Shown here: one piece after another, positions 26,252 through 36,394 of the stretch
How positions within the stretch are numbered: the first letter of the stretch is position 1
Layout: the number at the start of each line of letters is the position of its first letter
Assembly: GCF_038004425.1 (NCBI RefSeq)
Contig: NZ_JBBORC010000001.1
Location: 2,271,001 to 2,335,000 of the forward strand
From: Solibacillus sp. FSL W7-1464
GTDB lineage: Bacteria; Bacillota; Bacilli; Bacillales_A; Planococcaceae
Length of the DNA: 64,000 nucleotides
Reading direction: 5' to 3'
Position numbers and translations under genes: made by a program
The notes under the pieces: model-generated
What the model was told of the DNA's origin: nothing
The model's database searches: none
What the model saw: only the letters and a program-made list of their open reading frames with translations

Positions 26252-26285
26252 TTTTCATTCAGCGGAAACTCCCGCTGAATGAAAA
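26252..26285. repeat. Perfect 14-bp inverted repeat between meaB and brxB
   Basis: Arms 26252-26265 and 26272-26285 pair perfectly around a 6-base loop. Runs of A and T at the stem base could pair further, but no free T tract follows on the minus strand, so it is not a classic terminator; transcript processing, stability or termination are possible. Confidence 0.6.
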
Positions 26286-26305
26286 TAAGCCAAGGCGTAA
26301 TTGAT

Positions 26306-27388
26306 TTATTCCTTCTTCTCATTAAATAATGCATTAACCCCTTGTGTTACCGTCAGCTGGCCATGCAATATTTCTTCCTCAAGTGACCGGACCTGCTTTT
26401 TGCGTTCCGGATTTTTATAAAACGAATCGATTAAATGATCGGTAATCATCGTATGGAACCAGTCGCGCGTCTGCTCATGGCGACGTGTTGTCCAGTAGTT
26501 CGACTGCCTTGTTGTTTGCTCAAACTGCATCAGCATGTCCCAAACTTTGTCGAGCCCCGTTTTTTCAAGGGAAGAGACGGTCAGTGACGTACTGAGCCAG
26601 CCTGGTGTCGATGGCTGCAGAAAATGAAGGATCTGCTTGTATTCCTGCATTGTGCGGCGTGCAGGGCGTGCATTGTCCCCGTCCGCTTTATGGACGATAA
26701 TGCCGTCTGCAAGCTCCATTATGCCCTTCTTCATCCCTTGAAGCTCATCTCCCGCACCTGTTAAAACTAAGAGCAGGAAGAAGTCGACCATGCCGCGTAC
26801 ATACGTCTCACTTTGGCCGACCCCGACTGTTTCAATCAAAATGACATCATAGCCTGCCGCCTCGCATAACAGCATCGTTTCACGTGATTTTTTATGGACA
26901 CCGCCCAATGTACCGGCACTCGGTGATGGACGGACAAAGGCATTTTCCTGGCGTACCAGTTCTTCCATCCGTGTTTTGTCCCCCAGAATACTGCCGCCTG
27001 AAAGTGATGAGCTCGGGTCGATTGCAAGTACCGCAACACGCTTGCCCATTTTGCACAACATCGTACCGAACGCTTCGATAAACGAACTTTTTCCCGCACC
27101 CGGTACACCGGTGATGCCGATTCGGATCGAATTGCCCGTATAAGGCAACAGCTCCTGCAGCAGCTTCTGTGCTTCTTCCTTATGGGCATTGTTCGAGCTT
27201 TCGATGAGCGTTATCGCTTTTGCGAGCGAAGTACGGTTACCCGCACGCACTTCGCTTGCCAGCGTCTGTAGATCAAGTGTATCCTGCTTTTTTTTCCGGA
27301 ACTTTTTCGGGTTCGAATAGCTCATACCATCATGACCACCCTTCACACCATCCATGACAAATAAAGCGCTCTTCTCGTCTTGTGGCAT
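26306..27388 (-). CDS. meaB: Methylmalonyl-CoA mutase-associated GTPase MeaB
   Basis: G3E-family GTPase of about 360 aa that protects methylmalonyl-CoA mutase and gates delivery of adenosylcobalamin. Walker A is GVPGAGKSSF, DPSSSLSGGSILGDKTRM is the family's switch segment, ETVGVGQSE is G3 and VHKADGD the base-recognition motif. It starts at the mutase large-subunit stop (TAGTGATG) and is probably translationally coupled. The first 35-40 residues are poorly conserved and ATGs at codons 13 and 22 are possible alternative starts. Confidence 0.92.
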   Translation of the reverse strand: MPQDEKSALFVMDGVKGGHDGMSYSNPKKFRKKKQDTLDLQTLASEVRAGNRTSLAKAITLIESSNNAHKEEAQKLLQELLPYTGNSIRIGITGVPGAGKSSFIEAFGTMLCKMGKRVAVLAIDPSSSLSGGSILGDKTRMEELVRQENAFVRPSPSAGTLGGVHKKSRETMLLCEAAGYDVILIETVGVGQSETYVRGMVDFFLLLVLTGAGDELQGMKKGIMELADGIIVHKADGDNARPARRTMQEYKQILHFLQPSTPGWLSTSLTVSSLEKTGLDKVWDMLMQFEQTTRQSNYWTTRRHEQTRDWFHTMITDHLIDSFYKNPERKKQVRSLEEEILHGQLTVTQGVNALFNEKKE

Positions 27389-27390
27389 CA

Positions 27391-29541
27391 CTACTCTGCC
27401 ACTTCCTCATAACCTAACTTTTTATAAATTTCTTCTATAATACGGATTGCCGATACTGGAATCACAGTACCTGGTCCGAAGATCGCCGCTGCACCTGCTT
27501 GATACAGATAATCATAGTCCTGAGCCGGGATTACACCGCCGCAAATGACGATAATGTCCTCGCGACCCAGTTTCTTCAATTCAGCTACAAGTTCCGGCAC
27601 TAAGGTTTTATGACCCGCTGCTAAAGAAGATACTCCGATACAGTGTACGTCGTTTTCGTTTGCCATTTGTGCTGTTTCTTCCGGTGTCATGAACAATGGA
27701 GATATATCGACATCGAAACCTAAGTCCGCATAGCCGGTTGCTACAACCTTCGCACCACGGTCATGTCCGTCTTGTCCCATCTTCGCCACTAAAATACGTG
27801 GACGGCGACCTTCTGCTTCCAGGAAGTCTTCTGTCATTTGCTTCACTTCTGAAATCATTTCATCATCCGAGAAGTTTGCAGAGTAGACGCCCGAAATTGA
27901 ACGGATAACCGCTTTATGACGGCCAGATACTGCTTCAATCGCATCCGAAATTTCACCTAGTGATGCACGCGCTCTTGCCGCATCAACTGCAACAGCCAAT
28001 AAGTTTTCAGAACCGTCTTCAGCCGCTTTTGTAATTCGCGCTAAATGTTTTTGCACTTCCGCTTCATCTCGAGTTGCCTTCATTTTTTCAAGGCGGGCAA
28101 TTTGTGATTCGCGTACGATTGCATTGTCGATATCCAAAATGTCGATTGGATCTTCTTCAGCAAGACGGTATTTGTTTACGCCGACAATCGTTTCTGTTTT
28201 AGAATCGATTTTTGCCTGGCGTTTAGCCGCTGCTTCTTCAACTTTCATTTTCGGAAGTCCTGTTTCAATCGCTTTTGCCATTCCGCCAAGTGCTTCGATT
28301 TCTTCGATTAATGCCCATGCTTTTTCTGTCAGCTCTTCTGTCAGTTTTTCAACATAGTACGAGCCGCCCCATGGATCGATAATTTTTGTCATACCTGTTT
28401 CTTCTTGCAGGAACAGCTGTGTATTACGTGCGATACGAGCCGAGAAATCCGTCGGTAAAGCAATGGCTTCATCCAGTGCGTTCGTATGAAGGGACTGAGT
28501 ATGGCCCATCGCTGCCGCGTTCGCTTCGATTAATGTACGAGTGACGTTATTGAATGGGTCTTGCTCTGTTAAACTCCAACCAGATGTTTGCGAGTGTGTA
28601 CGAAGTGCAAGAGACTTCGAGTTTTTCGGATTGAATGTAGACATCATTTGTGCCCAAATGCGACGTGCTGCACGCATTTTCGCCACTTCCATGTAATAGT
28701 TCATGCCGATCGCCCAGAAGAACGATAAACGCGGTGCAAATGCATCAATGTCAATGCCCGCTTTTAAACCTGTACGTACATACTCAAGACCGTCTGCCAA
28801 TGTATAGGCAAGCTCGATGTCATTTGTCGCACCTGCTTCTTGAATATGGTAGCCCGAAATGGAAATCGAGTTGAATTTCGGCATGAATTTCGCCGTATAT
28901 TCAAAAATGTCTGCAATGATTTTCATCGACATTGCCGGTGGGTAAATATAAGTGTTACGCACCATGTATTCTTTTAAAATGTCGTTTTGAATCGTACCGG
29001 CCAATTTATCAGGCGATACTCCCTGTTCTTCAGCTGCAACGATGTAGAAAGCAAGAATCGGTAATACGGCACCGTTCATCGTCATCGAAACCGACATTTG
29101 ATCAAGTGGAATGCCGTCGAACAGAATTTTTGCATCTTCAACCGAATCGATCGCAACGCCGGCTTTTCCGACATCCCCTGTTACACGAGGGTGATCCGAG
29201 TCATAACCGCGGTGTGTCGCCAAGTCGAATGCTACTGAAAGCCCTTTTTGCCCCATTGCCAAGTTACGACGGTAGAAAGCATTTGATTCTTCCGCAGTCG
29301 AGAAACCTGCATATTGACGCACTGTCCATGGACGCGCTACATACATCGTCGGGTATGGACCACGTGTATTCGGTGCAATACCAGCCACATCTTTTAAATG
29401 TTTTGCATCTTGAATATCTTCTTTATTGTAGACAGAATTCACTTCGATGCCTTCATTTGTCACGTACGAGCCTGTAGAAGTAAGTTGCTCTTGTTTTAAT
29501 ACATCTTCAATGACAACCGTTGCGAAATTTGCTTTACTCAT
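27391..29541 (-). CDS. mutB: Methylmalonyl-CoA mutase large (catalytic) subunit
   Basis: 716-aa adenosylcobalamin-dependent subunit converting (R)-methylmalonyl-CoA to succinyl-CoA. The N-terminal TIM barrel carries [24 protein letters not shown] substrate residues and [15 protein letters not shown]; the C-terminal B12 domain has [13 protein letters not shown] with the cobalt-ligating His of DxHxxG, and [11 protein letters not shown] use the ATG at 29541 with AGGGGG seven bases upstream; the frame extends 32 codons further without support. It overlaps mutA by 4 bases (ATGA). Confidence 0.95.
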   Translation of the reverse strand: MSKANFATVVIEDVLKQEQLTSTGSYVTNEGIEVNSVYNKEDIQDAKHLKDVAGIAPNTRGPYPTMYVARPWTVRQYAGFSTAEESNAFYRRNLAMGQKGLSVAFDLATHRGYDSDHPRVTGDVGKAGVAIDSVEDAKILFDGIPLDQMSVSMTMNGAVLPILAFYIVAAEEQGVSPDKLAGTIQNDILKEYMVRNTYIYPPAMSMKIIADIFEYTAKFMPKFNSISISGYHIQEAGATNDIELAYTLADGLEYVRTGLKAGIDIDAFAPRLSFFWAIGMNYYMEVAKMRAARRIWAQMMSTFNPKNSKSLALRTHSQTSGWSLTEQDPFNNVTRTLIEANAAAMGHTQSLHTNALDEAIALPTDFSARIARNTQLFLQEETGMTKIIDPWGGSYYVEKLTEELTEKAWALIEEIEALGGMAKAIETGLPKMKVEEAAAKRQAKIDSKTETIVGVNKYRLAEEDPIDILDIDNAIVRESQIARLEKMKATRDEAEVQKHLARITKAAEDGSENLLAVAVDAARARASLGEISDAIEAVSGRHKAVIRSISGVYSANFSDDEMISEVKQMTEDFLEAEGRRPRILVAKMGQDGHDRGAKVVATGYADLGFDVDISPLFMTPEETAQMANENDVHCIGVSSLAAGHKTLVPELVAELKKLGREDIIVICGGVIPAQDYDYLYQAGAAAIFGPGTVIPVSAIRIIEEIYKKLGYEEVAE

Positions 29542-31226
29542 TGTTGTACCCCCTTCACGCTCATCACGACATCCGACAGCTTTTCTACGATGTTCTGACC
29601 TGCATGAATAAAGCCGTTTAAGCCTTTTGCAGTCCATGCCGCTTCTTCTTCTTTGTATTTACCTGCTGCATCCAATACAACCGATTGTTTTTTGTTGTCA
29701 AGCAATGCCGGCACAATGGCTTTTGTATCTTCATCCGTTGCTGCTACGACTACATAGTCATAGTCGGCACTTGCCAGCCAAGTTGTTGCATCCTCAATTG
29801 TTTGGAAGCCTGCTGTCTGATACGCTACGATGCCCGCTGTCGCGAAGAATCCTTGTACAAAATCTGCGCGCGGCTTGTAGTTTTTCAGTTCGCCGAATGT
29901 TAAGATTGCTGCCTTGATACCAGTTTGTGCATAAGTAGCACGCAAGTTTTCAAATGGAATGGCAAGACGTTTGACACCTGCAAATTGCGCATTTTCAGTT
30001 GTTGCTACTGTATCTTGCGGGTTTGCATAAATGTTCGTACCGATCAGTGAATGCTTGCGTGTTTCCACTTGCTTCATGCGCGTCTGATACACTTCCTCAA
30101 TTTGAGCATCGATACCGTATGCTTCCAATCCGCCGGCAATTTCGATTTCCAAAAACAGTGCCCATGCTTCTTTTACATAATCTGCTGTTAATGATTCGAT
30201 AAAGTATGAACCGCCTGATGGGTCGATTACATTTGTTACATGCGACTCTTCTTTCGTAACAAGGGAAACATTACGCGCAATACGGACCGACTGCCCCGAA
30301 ACACCTGTCAATGCATCATGCGGATGTACTGTAATTACGTCTGCACCGCCGATTGCCGCTGAGAATGCTTCATTCCCTGCACGCAACAAGTTTACATAAA
30401 CATCATATTTCGAGAAGCTGCGTACCGAAGTTTCCACTACGACCGGGACAGCGCTTGCTTCATTGCCGAATGCTGAAGCAAACGCTTTCCATAATACTTT
30501 AAAGGCACGAAGTTTTGCTACTTCTGCAAAGAATTGTGTATCGACAGCGAACTGTACGAAAAACTTCTGTTCAAATGCTTTAAAATCTTCTGCCGTATTG
30601 GCAAGTTTGGCTGCCTGTGCAAGCGCAATAGCCAGCTCTTGTACCGCATTAGCGCCGTCATTATGGAACGGAATCGTATTTGCACAAAACGTGCGGACGT
30701 TTGGATAGTCAGCTAATTCAACTGTTTCAGGTGAAACAATATAGCCTACAACGTCATTGCGTTTAGCTTCGTCAATATATTTGAATACATCCAGCACTGC
30801 ATCTTGGGCAGAAGCGACGATAAATTTAAATGAATTTTCCGATAAATAAGAAGCGAGTTTTTCGCTGTCCTGTTCAGACCAGTCGAATGCAACCGGGCTG
30901 TTGATTGTAATCATTTCATTACCGCGTGATAAGCTATCCTCGATATTGGCAAAAAAGCTGGCTGCATCGTTGCCGGCAATTTGCTGGGCAACCGTGAAGC
31001 TCGTCTGTTTTGTTAAAGTACGGATTGTTGAAACTTGTTTCTCCAGTTGGTCTCCCAATTTTTCGATTAAGCTTTCTTCTGTGTAAAGTGGGTCAAGCGT
31101 GATATTTTCAATCGTCTTTGTAAATAAGGATTCAAACGGTTTTCCTTTTAATGCTTTAACCGCTTCTTCCTTCCACTGCTCATAGCTAGCTGTTTGAAAT
31201 TCGATCTCTTTCATATTCATTGACAT
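29538..31226 (-). CDS. mutA: Methylmalonyl-CoA mutase small subunit
   Basis: 562-aa structural partner of MutB. It shares the barrel fold ([26 protein letters not shown]) but its C-terminal domain lacks the cobalamin-binding DxHxxG, as expected for the small subunit. It heads the mutA-mutB-meaB operon. Start choice is uncertain: ATGs at 31226, 31220 and 31214 all lie far from the nearest SD-like run (AAGGGGGG, at least 16 bases away). A sigma-A-like promoter is visible about 40 bases upstream. Confidence 0.92.
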   Translation of the reverse strand: MSMNMKEIEFQTASYEQWKEEAVKALKGKPFESLFTKTIENITLDPLYTEESLIEKLGDQLEKQVSTIRTLTKQTSFTVAQQIAGNDAASFFANIEDSLSRGNEMITINSPVAFDWSEQDSEKLASYLSENSFKFIVASAQDAVLDVFKYIDEAKRNDVVGYIVSPETVELADYPNVRTFCANTIPFHNDGANAVQELAIALAQAAKLANTAEDFKAFEQKFFVQFAVDTQFFAEVAKLRAFKVLWKAFASAFGNEASAVPVVVETSVRSFSKYDVYVNLLRAGNEAFSAAIGGADVITVHPHDALTGVSGQSVRIARNVSLVTKEESHVTNVIDPSGGSYFIESLTADYVKEAWALFLEIEIAGGLEAYGIDAQIEEVYQTRMKQVETRKHSLIGTNIYANPQDTVATTENAQFAGVKRLAIPFENLRATYAQTGIKAAILTFGELKNYKPRADFVQGFFATAGIVAYQTAGFQTIEDATTWLASADYDYVVVAATDEDTKAIVPALLDNKKQSVVLDAAGKYKEEEAAWTAKGLNGFIHAGQNIVEKLSDVVMSVKGVQQ

Positions 31227-31265
31227 GTGGTCGCTAAGTAGCTTCCCCCCTTGTTATATTTCTGT

Positions 31266-31295
31266 ACTATAGTTTACACGAGAATGTTCTGACAA
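31266..31295 (-). promoter_or_regulatory. Candidate sigma-A promoter of mutA-mutB-meaB
   Basis: On the minus strand TTGTCA (31290-31295), an 18-base spacer, then TATAGT (31266-31271). It lies between the bkd terminator and mutA, so the mutase operon has its own start. I see no cobalamin riboswitch in this 120-base gap. Confidence 0.55.
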
Positions 31296-31302
31296 TAAAG
31301 AG

Positions 31303-31340
31303 AAAAAAAACGTGAAAGCCTTATTTCACAGGCTTTCACG
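31303..31340 (-). terminator. Terminator of the bcd-bkd operon
   Basis: Perfect 10-bp stem CGTGAAAGCC / GGCTTTCACG with 10-base loop, followed on the minus strand by eight T. Confidence 0.95.
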
Positions 31341-31346
31341 GTGTTT

Positions 31347-32705
31347 TTAGTAGACTGACATCTTCTGTTTATCGACATTTTCGAGAATTTCTTTCACACG
31401 AGATAAGAATTTACCACAAATCATGCCATCCAAAATTCTATGGTCTAAAGATAAACATAAATTTACCATAGAGCGTGGGGCGATCATATTCCCCTGTACT
31501 ATTACAGGTCTTTTTACAATACTTTCCACCTGTAAAATGGCTGCCTGCGGATGATTGATAATGCCCATCGACTGAACCGAACCAAATGATCCGGTATTGT
31601 TGACCGTAAATGTCCCACCTTGCATATGCTCCAATTTCAGTTTTCCGTTGCGTACAAGATGTGCGTATTCATGAATTTCTTTCGCAATGCCTTTTATCGA
31701 TTTTTCATCGACATTTTTGATGACCGGCACGAATAATGCATCATCAGTTGCTACGGCAATCGATAAATTAATATCTTTCTTTTGAATGATTTTATCTTCC
31801 GCCCAAACAGAATTGATGATCGGGAATTCTTTAAGCGCCTGGGAGACCGCTTTTAGGAAGAATGCAAAATACGTCAGATTGAATCCTTCTTTTTTCTTGA
31901 AATCTTCTTTGATGCTGTCACGGTATTCAACAAGCTCTGTCACATCGACTTCCATCATCATCCATGCATGCGGAATTTCATGTGTGCTGCGCAGCATATT
32001 TTTCGCAATCGCTTTACGCACTTGCGTAACCGGAATTTCAATGTCCCCAGCGGCAACAGGAATGTCCTGTTTTGGCTGCGGTGCAGATGCCGAAGCTTGT
32101 GTAGTACCTTGTGCTGTCGCTTGCGAAGACGCTTCTTGTTTTGGTTCCGCGAAAGCTGTTGGCTGCTCGTCATTCGAAATATCCTGATTTGTCGGCTTCC
32201 CTGCAGCAACATAAGCTTCAACATCTTTTCTCGTAATCCGGTTGCCGACACCTGTTCCGGTAATCTGGGCCAAGTCGACATCATGCTCATTTGCCAATGA
32301 TAAAACAGCAGGTGAAAAACGGCCAGGCTTGCGTTCTGTGCGCACTGGTTTGTCTTCTTTTTTCACTGCCGGTTTGTCTTCTTCTTTTTTCTGAGTACCG
32401 GCATTAAGAATGGCCGAGCTGACATTCGACTTCTTTTCTGGCGGTGCTGGCGGCAATTCGGATCCTTCCACTTCAATCGCGCATACAACTGCGCCTACCG
32501 GCAATGTTTCACCTTCGTTTGCGATTAACTCTGTAATTACCCCTGCAAACGAAGAAGGGATTTCGGCATTCACTTTATCTGTTGTTACTTCTGCTAATGG
32601 ATCATATTTGTTTACTTTATCTCCCAATTGGACAAGCCAGCGTTCAATCTTGCCTTCTGTCACACTTTCTCCAAGTTGCGGCATGACGATATTTTGAATT
32701 GTCAT
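31347..32705 (-). CDS. bkdB: Branched-chain alpha-keto acid dehydrogenase E2 (lipoamide acyltransferase)
   Basis: 452-aa E2 core of the branched-chain keto acid dehydrogenase complex. The N-terminal lipoyl domain carries Lys44 in EVTTDKVNAE; an E1/E3-binding domain lies around 130-165 (FSPAVLSLANEHDVDLAQI); two Ala/Pro/Gln-rich linkers flank it; the C-terminal acyltransferase domain has NTGSFGS and the catalytic histidine in SLDHRILDG. ATG at 32705 with GGGGG eight bases upstream. It is separated from bkdAB by 209 bases that hold a short repeat element but no promoter I recognise. Last gene before the terminator. Confidence 0.93.
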   Translation of the reverse strand: MTIQNIVMPQLGESVTEGKIERWLVQLGDKVNKYDPLAEVTTDKVNAEIPSSFAGVITELIANEGETLPVGAVVCAIEVEGSELPPAPPEKKSNVSSAILNAGTQKKEEDKPAVKKEDKPVRTERKPGRFSPAVLSLANEHDVDLAQITGTGVGNRITRKDVEAYVAAGKPTNQDISNDEQPTAFAEPKQEASSQATAQGTTQASASAPQPKQDIPVAAGDIEIPVTQVRKAIAKNMLRSTHEIPHAWMMMEVDVTELVEYRDSIKEDFKKKEGFNLTYFAFFLKAVSQALKEFPIINSVWAEDKIIQKKDINLSIAVATDDALFVPVIKNVDEKSIKGIAKEIHEYAHLVRNGKLKLEHMQGGTFTVNNTGSFGSVQSMGIINHPQAAILQVESIVKRPVIVQGNMIAPRSMVNLCLSLDHRILDGMICGKFLSRVKEILENVDKQKMSVY

Positions 32706-32798
32706 CAAACAATCCCCCTTTAACTAATAGGCCTTTGCTCAAAAAGTTGCAAGCCAATTATAGATATTTGAATTAAATTAGGGCATCTCAAAATATAT

Positions 32799-32865
32799 GA
32801 GTTGATTTCCATTTCAGGGAGGACACTTTCCGCAGGAGCCGCCTCCCTTCCATTCCATTCAACTC
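32799..32865. repeat. Dispersed repeat element, short form (copy C)
   Basis: 67 bases with GAGTTGATTTCCATTTCAGG at the left, CACTTTCCGCAGGAG in the middle and TTCCATTCCATTCAACTC at the right. It keeps both ends of the longer copies but lacks the 130-170 base core. The outermost seven bases form GAGTTGA / TCAACTC. It sits inside the bkd operon between bkdAB and bkdB, so it is transcribed. Confidence 0.65.
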
Positions 32866-32914
32866 GTTTCTCTACAAAACTGTAGCTTAAATATTCTGTC
32901 CCTTATTCTATTAA

Positions 32915-33898
32915 CTAGAATTCAGCGAGTTCGCGAATTGCTTTTTCTACTTTGTCAGGATTGATCATGAAGAACTTTTCCATTGATGGTGCGTATGGCA
33001 TTGCGGGTACATCCGGTCCTGCGAGACGCTTGATCGGTGCATCCAGTTCAAATAGGCAATGTTCTGCAATAATGGCTGCCACTTCACCGATAATGCTGCC
33101 CTCTTTGTTATCCTCTGTAATAAGGAGGACTTTTCCTGTTTTTCTTGCCGCTTCGATAATAGCTTCCTGATCTAACGGGTATACAGTACGCAAATCTAAA
33201 ATATGTGTCTCGATACCGTCTTTTGCAAGGCGTTCTGCCGCCTGTAATGCAAAATGTACTGCAAGACCGTACGTAATGACCGTTACATCATCACCTTCAC
33301 GCTTCACATCGGCTTTACCGATCGGCAATGTATAATCATCTGTCGGCACTTCCCCTTTAATAAGACGGTATGCACGTTTATGTTCGAAAAACAGTACCGG
33401 ATCCGGATCGCGAATGGCCGCTTTTAACAGACCTTTTGCATCATACGGAGTTGATGGAATGACAATCTTAAGTCCAGGTGTCCCTGCAAACATCGCTTCA
33501 ACCGATTGTGAATGATATAGGGCACCATGTATTCCCCCACCAAATGGCGCACGCACAACTAACGGACAGCTCCAGTCATTGTTTGAGCGGTAGCGGATTT
33601 TTGCCGCTTCCGATACAATCTGGTTCACAGCAGGCATGATAAAGTCAGCAAACTGCATTTCGGCAATCGGACGCATGCCGTACATTGCTGCACCGATTGC
33701 AACACCGGCAATCGCACTTTCCGCTAACGGTGTATCCAGTACACGCGCTTCGCCGAATTGGTCATACAGGCCCGTTGTCGCTTTGAACACGCCGCCTTTT
33801 AACCCGACATCTTCACCTAATACGAAGACGCGGTCATCTCGCTCCATTTCTTCTTTCATCGCTAAGTTAATCGCATCAATATAAGATATTACCGGCAT
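32915..33898 (-). CDS. bkdAB: Branched-chain alpha-keto acid dehydrogenase E1 beta subunit
   Basis: 327-aa transketolase-like beta subunit; with BkdAA it forms the thiamine-diphosphate E1 that decarboxylates the keto acids of Val, Leu and Ile. FVLGEDVG, DTPLAESAIAGVAIGAA and QFADFIMPAVNQI are family hallmarks; the C-terminal transketolase domain contains ITEDNKEGSIIGEVAA. It overlaps the bkdAA stop by one base (TAATG), so translation is coupled. Confidence 0.94.
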   Translation of the reverse strand: MPVISYIDAINLAMKEEMERDDRVFVLGEDVGLKGGVFKATTGLYDQFGEARVLDTPLAESAIAGVAIGAAMYGMRPIAEMQFADFIMPAVNQIVSEAAKIRYRSNNDWSCPLVVRAPFGGGIHGALYHSQSVEAMFAGTPGLKIVIPSTPYDAKGLLKAAIRDPDPVLFFEHKRAYRLIKGEVPTDDYTLPIGKADVKREGDDVTVITYGLAVHFALQAAERLAKDGIETHILDLRTVYPLDQEAIIEAARKTGKVLLITEDNKEGSIIGEVAAIIAEHCLFELDAPIKRLAGPDVPAMPYAPSMEKFFMINPDKVEKAIRELAEF

Positions 33899-34908
33899 TA
33901 CGCATCTTCTCCTTCCGCATACACATAACGCAATGCATGTTCTGGCGAGGCATAGGCTGCATTTTCTGCATAATCTGTCGCTTCATTGACAGTATCCATA
34001 ATTTTTTTGTTCATTTCTTCCAATAGCGCATCATCCGCTATTCCGTTGTCTTTTAAGTATGTTTCGAATAAAATAATCGGGTCTTTTGCTTTTCCTTCTG
34101 CAATATCTTCAGCTGTTCGGTATTGACGATCATCATCATCCGAAGAATGGGCTGTCAGTCGGAACGAAACCGTTTCGATCAGTGATGGCCCTTCACCGCG
34201 ACGTGCACGATCAGCCGCTTCTTTCACCACTTTATAAACTTCCAGCGGATTTTTGCCGTCTACCGTTACACCAGGCATCCCGTAGCCGATTGCACGGTCT
34301 GATACTTGTGCACAGCCCAGTTGACGCTCAACCGGAACAGAAATTGCATACTGGTTGTTTTCTACCATGATAATAACCGGCAATTTATGCACGCCCGCAA
34401 AGTTTGCTCCTTCATGAAAGTCTCCTTGGTTTGACGAACCTTCACCGAGTGTTACAAATGTGATAAAGTCCTTTTGCTGCATTTTCCCTGCAAGTGCGAC
34501 ACCGACCGCGTGCGGTACTTGTGTCGTTACAGGAGAAGAACCCGTAAGTATACGATTTTTCTTTTGCCCGAAATGCCCCGGCATCTGACGCCCGCCGGAG
34601 TTCGGATCTTCCGCTTTCGCAAACGCCGAAAGCATTAAATCTTTTGCCGTCATCCCAAAATGAAGGACAACCCCCATATCACGATAGTACGGCGCAATAT
34701 AATCCTTTGTATGATCAAGGGCAAAGGCAGCACCTACTTGAGCTGCCTCCTGTCCTTGGCATGAAATAACAAATGGTATTTTGCCTGCACGGTTCAACAG
34801 CCACATCCGCTCATCAATACGGCGTGCCATCAGCATTGTTTCGTACATATTCAGTACATCTTCATCCGTCAATCCCAATTGTTCATGTGTAATATTCGTG
34901 TCCGTCAT
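33898..34908 (-). CDS. bkdAA: Branched-chain alpha-keto acid dehydrogenase E1 alpha subunit
   Basis: 336-aa E1 alpha carrying the thiamine-diphosphate motif GEGSSNQGDFHEGANFAGV (GDG-like start to N). YYRDMGVVLHFG and GRQMPGHFG match the bacterial branched-chain type, and the phosphorylation-loop region RLTAHSSDDDDR is present. The ATG at 34908 has AAGGGGG at good spacing; six upstream codons in frame are not supported. It follows lpdV by about 20 bases. Confidence 0.94.
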   Translation of the reverse strand: MTDTNITHEQLGLTDEDVLNMYETMLMARRIDERMWLLNRAGKIPFVISCQGQEAAQVGAAFALDHTKDYIAPYYRDMGVVLHFGMTAKDLMLSAFAKAEDPNSGGRQMPGHFGQKKNRILTGSSPVTTQVPHAVGVALAGKMQQKDFITFVTLGEGSSNQGDFHEGANFAGVHKLPVIIMVENNQYAISVPVERQLGCAQVSDRAIGYGMPGVTVDGKNPLEVYKVVKEAADRARRGEGPSLIETVSFRLTAHSSDDDDRQYRTAEDIAEGKAKDPIILFETYLKDNGIADDALLEEMNKKIMDTVNEATDYAENAAYASPEHALRYVYAEGEDA

Positions 34909-34928
34909 AAAATACCCCCTTGTCACTG

Positions 34929-36338
34929 TTAAAAATGAATCGCTTTGCCTTCAATCGCCAGCGCGGCTTCCCCGATGATTTCGCTTAACGAAGGATGCAA
35001 ATGCACCATCTGTCCAACTTCCCATGGTGAGGCATTTAAAAACAAGCCAAGTGCAGCTTCGGAAATCAAATCCGTTGCATGCGGTCCGATTAAATGGACG
35101 CCGACAACATCATTCGAACTTTCATCGGCAACTACTTTCACAAAGCCTGCTGTTTCACCATACACGATCGCTTTACCGATCGCTTTAAACGGGAATGTTG
35201 TTGTAACAACTTTATAGCCGTTATTTTTCGCTTGCTCTTCCGTAAGGCCGACACTAGCGACTTCCGGATTACTGTAGACGCCTCGAGCAATATTTGCATA
35301 ATGCAGTGGAATCGAATTCTGTCCCGCAATATGCTCAACAGCACGTATTCCTTCATGTGAAGCAACATGTGCCAACTGCATGCCACCGATCACGTCTCCT
35401 ATAGCATATATATGACGTTCTTTCGTCTGGAAATGTTCGTTTACTGAAATATATCCGTTGTCCAGTTCGATTTCCGTATTCTCCAAGCCGATGTTTGACG
35501 TGTTCGCTATCCTTCCAACCGATAGTAGAAGTGCTTCCGCTGAAATGGTTTCATCATTCACTTGAAGCGTCACATCTTCCTTCGTATCAATTGCCGAAGG
35601 ATCGAGTTTCACATTGAAATGAACGTTTACACCGCGCTTTTTCAAAGATTTCAGCATTTCTGCGGAAATGGCTGCATCTTCAGTCGGCAGCAGGCGGTCA
35701 CCCAGCTCGATAATCGTGACTTCGACATCGAAATCAGTGAGCATTGACGCCCATTCGACACCAATTACACCACCACCGATAATAATGGCTGATTTCGGAA
35801 GCTTTTCGATCGTCAGGAATTCATCTGATGTGAACACCTTTTTCCCATCCACTTTCAAACCGTCCAATGTTCGAGGGCGAGAACCCGTCGCAACGATGAC
35901 GTTTTGCGGCACAAGCATTTCATTTTCAGTGCCGTCATTCATTTCCACTGAAATCGTACCTGGCATCGGCGAGAAAATAGATGGTCCTAAAATGCGGCCA
36001 AAGCCGTCATAAACATCGATCTTTCCTTTTTTCATCAAATGCTGGACACCTTTGTAAAGCTTATCGACTACGGTAGCCTTTCTTTGCTGGACACGCTCAA
36101 AGTCGATTTTGACGTCATTCACTTCCACCCCAAAATCAAGTGCCTTTTTCGATTGCACATATACTTCCGCACTTCGGAGCAATGCTTTGGTCGGAATACA
36201 GCCCGCATGCAGGCATGTACCCCCCATTTTATTTTTTTCGACGATTGCCGTTTTCAATCCGAGCTGTGAGGCACGGATTGCGGCTACATAACCGCCTGTG
36301 CCTCCGCCTAAAATAACGACATCATAATCTTTCGCCAT
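34929..36338 (-). CDS. lpdV: Dihydrolipoyl dehydrogenase E3 of the BCKDH complex
   Basis: 469-aa FAD/NAD disulfide oxidoreductase that reoxidises lipoamide on BkdB. FAD site GGGTGGYVAA (11-20), redox pair Cys42/Cys47 in GGTCLHAGC, NAD site IIGGGVIGVEWAS and the C-terminal His-Glu pair in HLHPSLSE are all present. AAGGGG lies 11 bases before the ATG at 36338. It sits between bcd and bkdAA as in B. subtilis, but buk, which lies between bcd and lpdV there, is absent. Confidence 0.94.
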   Translation of the reverse strand: MAKDYDVVILGGGTGGYVAAIRASQLGLKTAIVEKNKMGGTCLHAGCIPTKALLRSAEVYVQSKKALDFGVEVNDVKIDFERVQQRKATVVDKLYKGVQHLMKKGKIDVYDGFGRILGPSIFSPMPGTISVEMNDGTENEMLVPQNVIVATGSRPRTLDGLKVDGKKVFTSDEFLTIEKLPKSAIIIGGGVIGVEWASMLTDFDVEVTIIELGDRLLPTEDAAISAEMLKSLKKRGVNVHFNVKLDPSAIDTKEDVTLQVNDETISAEALLLSVGRIANTSNIGLENTEIELDNGYISVNEHFQTKERHIYAIGDVIGGMQLAHVASHEGIRAVEHIAGQNSIPLHYANIARGVYSNPEVASVGLTEEQAKNNGYKVVTTTFPFKAIGKAIVYGETAGFVKVVADESSNDVVGVHLIGPHATDLISEAALGLFLNASPWEVGQMVHLHPSLSEIIGEAALAIEGKAIHF

Positions 36339-36394
36339 AACCGACACCCCTTTTTTCCAGTTACAAAATCAATTACTTCTTTCGGAATCGCGTT

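Noticed and set aside
29627-29917. Plus-strand ORFs across the mutase and bkd genes (several of 60-180 codons)
   Set aside because: They are antisense frames opened by biased codon use in mutA/mutB/bkd; they lack ribosome sites and have leucine/cysteine-rich, low-complexity composition.
31227-31346. Cobalamin riboswitch before the B12-dependent mutase
   Set aside because: The gap is about 120 bases, mostly occupied by the bkd terminator and a promoter; no B12-box or multi-helix leader is visible.
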